This document shows, one piece after another, positions 6,824-8,405 of a stretch of 8,405 nucleotides of DNA. The notes below the pieces were generated by a model. The model saw only the letters and a list, made by a program, of their open reading frames with translations, did no database searches and had not been told where the DNA came from. How positions within the stretch are numbered: the first letter of the stretch is position 1; every line of letters starts with the position of its first letter. This DNA comes from Prevotellaceae bacterium (GTDB lineage Bacteria > Bacteroidota > Bacteroidia > Bacteroidales > UBA932): NCBI GenBank assembly GCA_031267155.1, contig JAIRZR010000424.1:1-8405 (forward strand). The letters are read 5' to 3'. A program made the translations under genes and the position numbers.

Positions 6824-8038
6824 CTAATATTTAGATGTAAATACCTGTGTTGTGAATACATTAAAGATAGTTGACTGAAGAAATTCGCTTATTGCGTCGT
6901 CATGATCCTTATTTTCTTCCATTGGAATGATTTCACGTCTTACGGGAGCGCCTTTACTTTTCATTTTGCTGTACGCATTGTTGGTATTGCTGACATATAC
7001 CCACGAATCCGCCTCGCTGTGAAACAGAATCAAACTGTCCGAAGGGACAAAGTTTATAAGAGTATTCGCCTTTATGATTTCGCTGAATTTTGTATCTTCG
7101 CCGTTCAGTATTGCATCAATAAATTCCGGTCGAAACAGATTTTGGGGATTCAGATTAATCGGATATTTTGCAAGATACCCGAGCGCATAATTGCTGTTTA
7201 CAAGGATTTCGTTATCCGCTTCGGAAAATATCTGGCCATAATCCTTTACGTAAGCTGAATAGCTTATATATGTGGATAATACCCACAAATATGAAGAAAT
7301 GCTGTTGGAAGACAGTTCCCTGTCCTGCAGCAGTACCTCTTTCACAAAATTTTCGACGTCGTAAGGCCCTGCTCCGGCATAGGTCTTGACAACATTGATG
7401 TCATAATTCGATTCCTGAATCTTTTTATGCAGAGCCACAGAAGTGTAACCGCCTTCGGAATAACCTAAAATGACCACATTCCTGTTTGCCGGCGTCGCAT
7501 GCGGCGTTATATTCGTATAATCGATGTAGGCTCTGATAATATCCAGTGAAGTCTGGCCCAAAGATTCGGCATGAATATACGGATGCATTGTCGATGAACT
7601 TATTCCGTAACCTATATAATCGGGAATCAGTATCGCGCAGTTGAATATGGATGAAAAAATGTAACACATGCCGATATCCATAGAATAGTTTGAAGTGTTG
7701 CAAAACGAAGGCGCCCCGTCTTTATGCATTGTCCCGTGATTATACACAACTACAGGCGTTTGAGCGGGGATATTCGCAGGAATGACAAACAGTCCCGACA
7801 CTTTTATCCCGTCGCCGTTCAGCACGGTATTATATTCGACGCTGTAAAGGCTGATATCCGTCTGTACAAGCGGTCTGAAACCTGCATAATCCGTCATCAT
7901 GGACTTCACCTGCTCGATATTCATCGTACCGACAAGTTTTGTATTTGTTAAAACCTCCGCGATTTCAAACTCGCTGTTTTCCTTTTTACAGGCTGCAAAT
8001 GCAAGTAAAACAGATACAGTCAACAGATATTTTTTCAT
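6824..8038 (-). CDS. Alpha/beta-hydrolase lipoprotein (secreted esterase/lipase type)
   Basis: The 404-residue product is a predicted lipoprotein: basic start, hydrophobic 4-16, lipobox FAAC with Cys17, then KKE. The hydrolase fold is clear. An oxyanion-type HG sits at 101-102 (VVVYNHGTM), PDYIGYG at 139-145 resembles bacterial and fungal secretory lipases, and the nucleophile elbow GYSEGG (192-197) gives Ser194. D344 (HSEADSWV) and H379 (KDHDD) are placed to complete the triad. The expected reaction is ester hydrolysis, perhaps of acetyl or short acyl groups; a peptidase role is less likely but not excluded. The first 90 residues are a lead-in without a recognised domain. It is transcribed towards the propeller gene and is not in its operon. 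Its codons are visibly more AT-rich than those of the two glycosidase genes. A promoter with both boxes lies directly upstream. Confidence 0.88.
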   Translation of the reverse strand: MKKYLLTVSVLLAFAACKKENSEFEIAEVLTNTKLVGTMNIEQVKSMMTDYAGFRPLVQTDISLYSVEYNTVLNGDGIKVSGLFVIPANIPAQTPVVVYNHGTMHKDGAPSFCNTSNYSMDIGMCYIFSSIFNCAILIPDYIGYGISSSTMHPYIHAESLGQTSLDIIRAYIDYTNITPHATPANRNVVILGYSEGGYTSVALHKKIQESNYDINVVKTYAGAGPYDVENFVKEVLLQDRELSSNSISSYLWVLSTYISYSAYVKDYGQIFSEADNEILVNSNYALGYLAKYPINLNPQNLFRPEFIDAILNGEDTKFSEIIKANTLINFVPSDSLILFHSEADSWVYVSNTNNAYSKMKSKGAPVRREIIPMEENKDHDDAISEFLQSTIFNVFTTQVFTSKY

Positions 8039-8061
8039 ATTATACAGTTAAAAATATTGTA

Positions 8062-8091
8062 CAAATGTATATATTATTTTAACAATTCAAA
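8062..8091 (-). promoter_or_regulatory. Hydrolase promoter (TTTG - 18 nt - TACATTTG)
   Basis: On the minus strand TTTG (complement of 8088-8091) is followed after 18 nt by TACATTTG (complement of 8062-8069), a full match to the Bacteroidota -33/-7 pattern. Transcription should start near 8056, giving a leader of about 18 nt before the ATG at 8038. The -33 box overlaps the T-run of the upstream terminator-like hairpin, so the end of the distal transcript and this promoter share bases. Confidence 0.7.
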
Positions 8092-8162
8092 AAAACAGAT
8101 GTACTGTTGAAAAGTCAGGCTCTAATCACATATCTACTACGCTGCCGTATCCGTCTGTTTTT
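8085..8162 (-). ncRNA. Candidate small RNA or attenuated leader
   Basis: A complete promoter (8167-8197) would start a minus-strand transcript near 8162. About 60 nt later comes a hairpin AACAG-TACAT-CTGTT (8108-8094) running into T7 (complement of 8089-8095), so a product of about 75 nt is predicted. Its first 9-11 bases (A-run plus CAGA) are exactly complementary to its last 11 (TCTG plus T7). The 3' end can thus pair either with the 5' end or with the local hairpin arm. No open frame of note is inside, and I recognise no known RNA family. If the T-run is read through, the RNA would serve as a longer leader for the hydrolase. Confidence 0.3.
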
Positions 8163-8166
8163 TTTG

Positions 8167-8197
8167 CAAAAGTACGCGTTTTATCGGTGTGTTCAAA
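8167..8197 (-). promoter_or_regulatory. Distal minus-strand promoter (TTTG - 19 nt - TACTTTTG)
   Basis: TTTG (complement of 8194-8197) and TACTTTTG (complement of 8167-8174) are separated by 19 nt, the textbook Bacteroidota spacing, and the -7 box is followed by C. The predicted start is near 8162, inside an A8 run. It lies about 125 nt before the hydrolase ATG, which already has its own promoter, so this one probably drives a short separate RNA or a second longer leader. Confidence 0.6.
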
Positions 8198-8240
8198 TAA
8201 AATCCGGTTTATGTAAGAAATAAATAGAAACATATAATAA

Positions 8241-8393
8241 AAGTGTCATGGCGAAAAGCGAGGCATAAAACTTGGTGAAAAGCGAGGTATTAAAATCGGC
8301 AGAAACGAAGGCAGAGATGAAGGCATAGAATTTGCATTCGCTCAAGTCGTACTCAATGCAGCCGACGCAGGCATGCCGGTAGAAAATATTTAA
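8241..8393 (+). pseudogene. Remnant of Rpn/PD-(D/E)XK transposase-like C-terminal tail
   Basis: The open segment encodes 50 residues after an in-frame stop (8238-8240) and has no usable start; its only Met is six residues before the end. It contains two copies of the octapeptide GEKRGIK(L/I) (24-bp units at 8250-8273 and 8274-8297, 19 of 24 bases the same), then GRNEGRDEGIEFA and a close of AADAGMPVENI. Gly-x-x-x-Gly Arg/Glu-rich repeats followed by a helix ending in (G)xPVExI are typical of the tails of Rpn-family recombination-promoting nucleases and related transposases, which are common in Bacteroidota. Those tails usually run on into a short helix-turn-helix, which is cut here by a stop at 8391. 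The nuclease domain is absent, so this is taken as a decayed fragment, not a gene. Confidence 0.55.
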
Positions 8394-8405
8394 GAACAAT
8401 AAAAA

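Larger units (their letters stand above)
8039..8240. other. Promoter region upstream of the hydrolase
   Basis: About 200 nt with two minus-strand promoters of the Bacteroidota type (8062-8091 and 8167-8197), an 11-bp perfect inverted repeat (8089-8099 and 8154-8164), and a small terminator-like hairpin at 8089-8108. No protein gene is supported here. A 68-residue minus-strand frame covering 8193-8399 overlaps the distal promoter and lies antisense to the transposase remnant, and I do not accept it. Confidence 0.6.

Noticed and set aside
8249..8270. ATG at 8248 starting a short plus-strand peptide
   Set aside because: It is out of frame with the transposase-like remnant and stops after six codons.
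8193..8399. Minus-strand 68-residue hydrophobic frame at the right end
   Set aside because: It is the reverse of the Gly/Glu/Arg repeat segment and covers the distal promoter. No family is recognisable.

Overview
The window looks like chromosomal DNA of a Bacteroidota member, probably Bacteroidales-like. The evidence is a fused SecDF translocase with a long Bacteroidetes-type insert, TAnnTTTG promoter boxes, A-rich translation starts without clear Shine-Dalgarno sequences, and lipoprotein signal peptides on secreted enzymes. I see no tRNA, rRNA, CRISPR array or intact mobile element. No genus can be assigned from the sequence alone.

Layout from left to right. Positions 1-185 are AT-rich and hold the rho-independent terminator of secDF. 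Positions 186-3215 (minus) are secDF, a 1009-residue SecD-SecF fusion with all proton-channel residues visible. Positions 3216-3752 are a divergent intergenic region with a -7 box for each direction, two small palindromes, and a promoter-proximal hairpin followed by T6 in front of the next gene. Positions 3753-5582 (plus) encode a GH127 (DUF1680) beta-L-arabinofuranosidase-like lipoprotein with the zinc/cysteine active site intact. Eight bases later, 5591-6694 (plus) encodes an exported five-bladed beta-propeller protein of the GH43/GH32 type. The two enzymes almost certainly form an operon for trimming arabinose-containing glycans in the periplasm or at the cell surface. No SusC/SusD pair or regulator is in view. 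Positions 6695-6823 separate convergent genes and contain nested hairpins. Positions 6824-8038 (minus) encode an alpha/beta-hydrolase lipoprotein (secreted esterase/lipase type). Upstream of it are two minus-strand promoters with both boxes. The distal one is followed by a roughly 75-nt segment ending in a hairpin and T-run, which could be a small RNA or an attenuated leader. The right end (8241-8393) carries a startless remnant of the Gly/Glu/Arg-rich tail of an Rpn/PD-(D/E)XK transposase-like protein.

The genes are not one pathway. secDF is housekeeping and would support export of the three signal-peptide proteins encoded beside it. The two glycosidases act together. The esterase could remove acyl groups from glycans, but nothing in its sequence fixes the substrate. 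I found no convincing new multi-gene system. The most interesting unexplained signals are the two promoter-proximal leaders, at 3592-3652 and 8085-8164, whose 5' ends are complementary to sequence next to a T-run.
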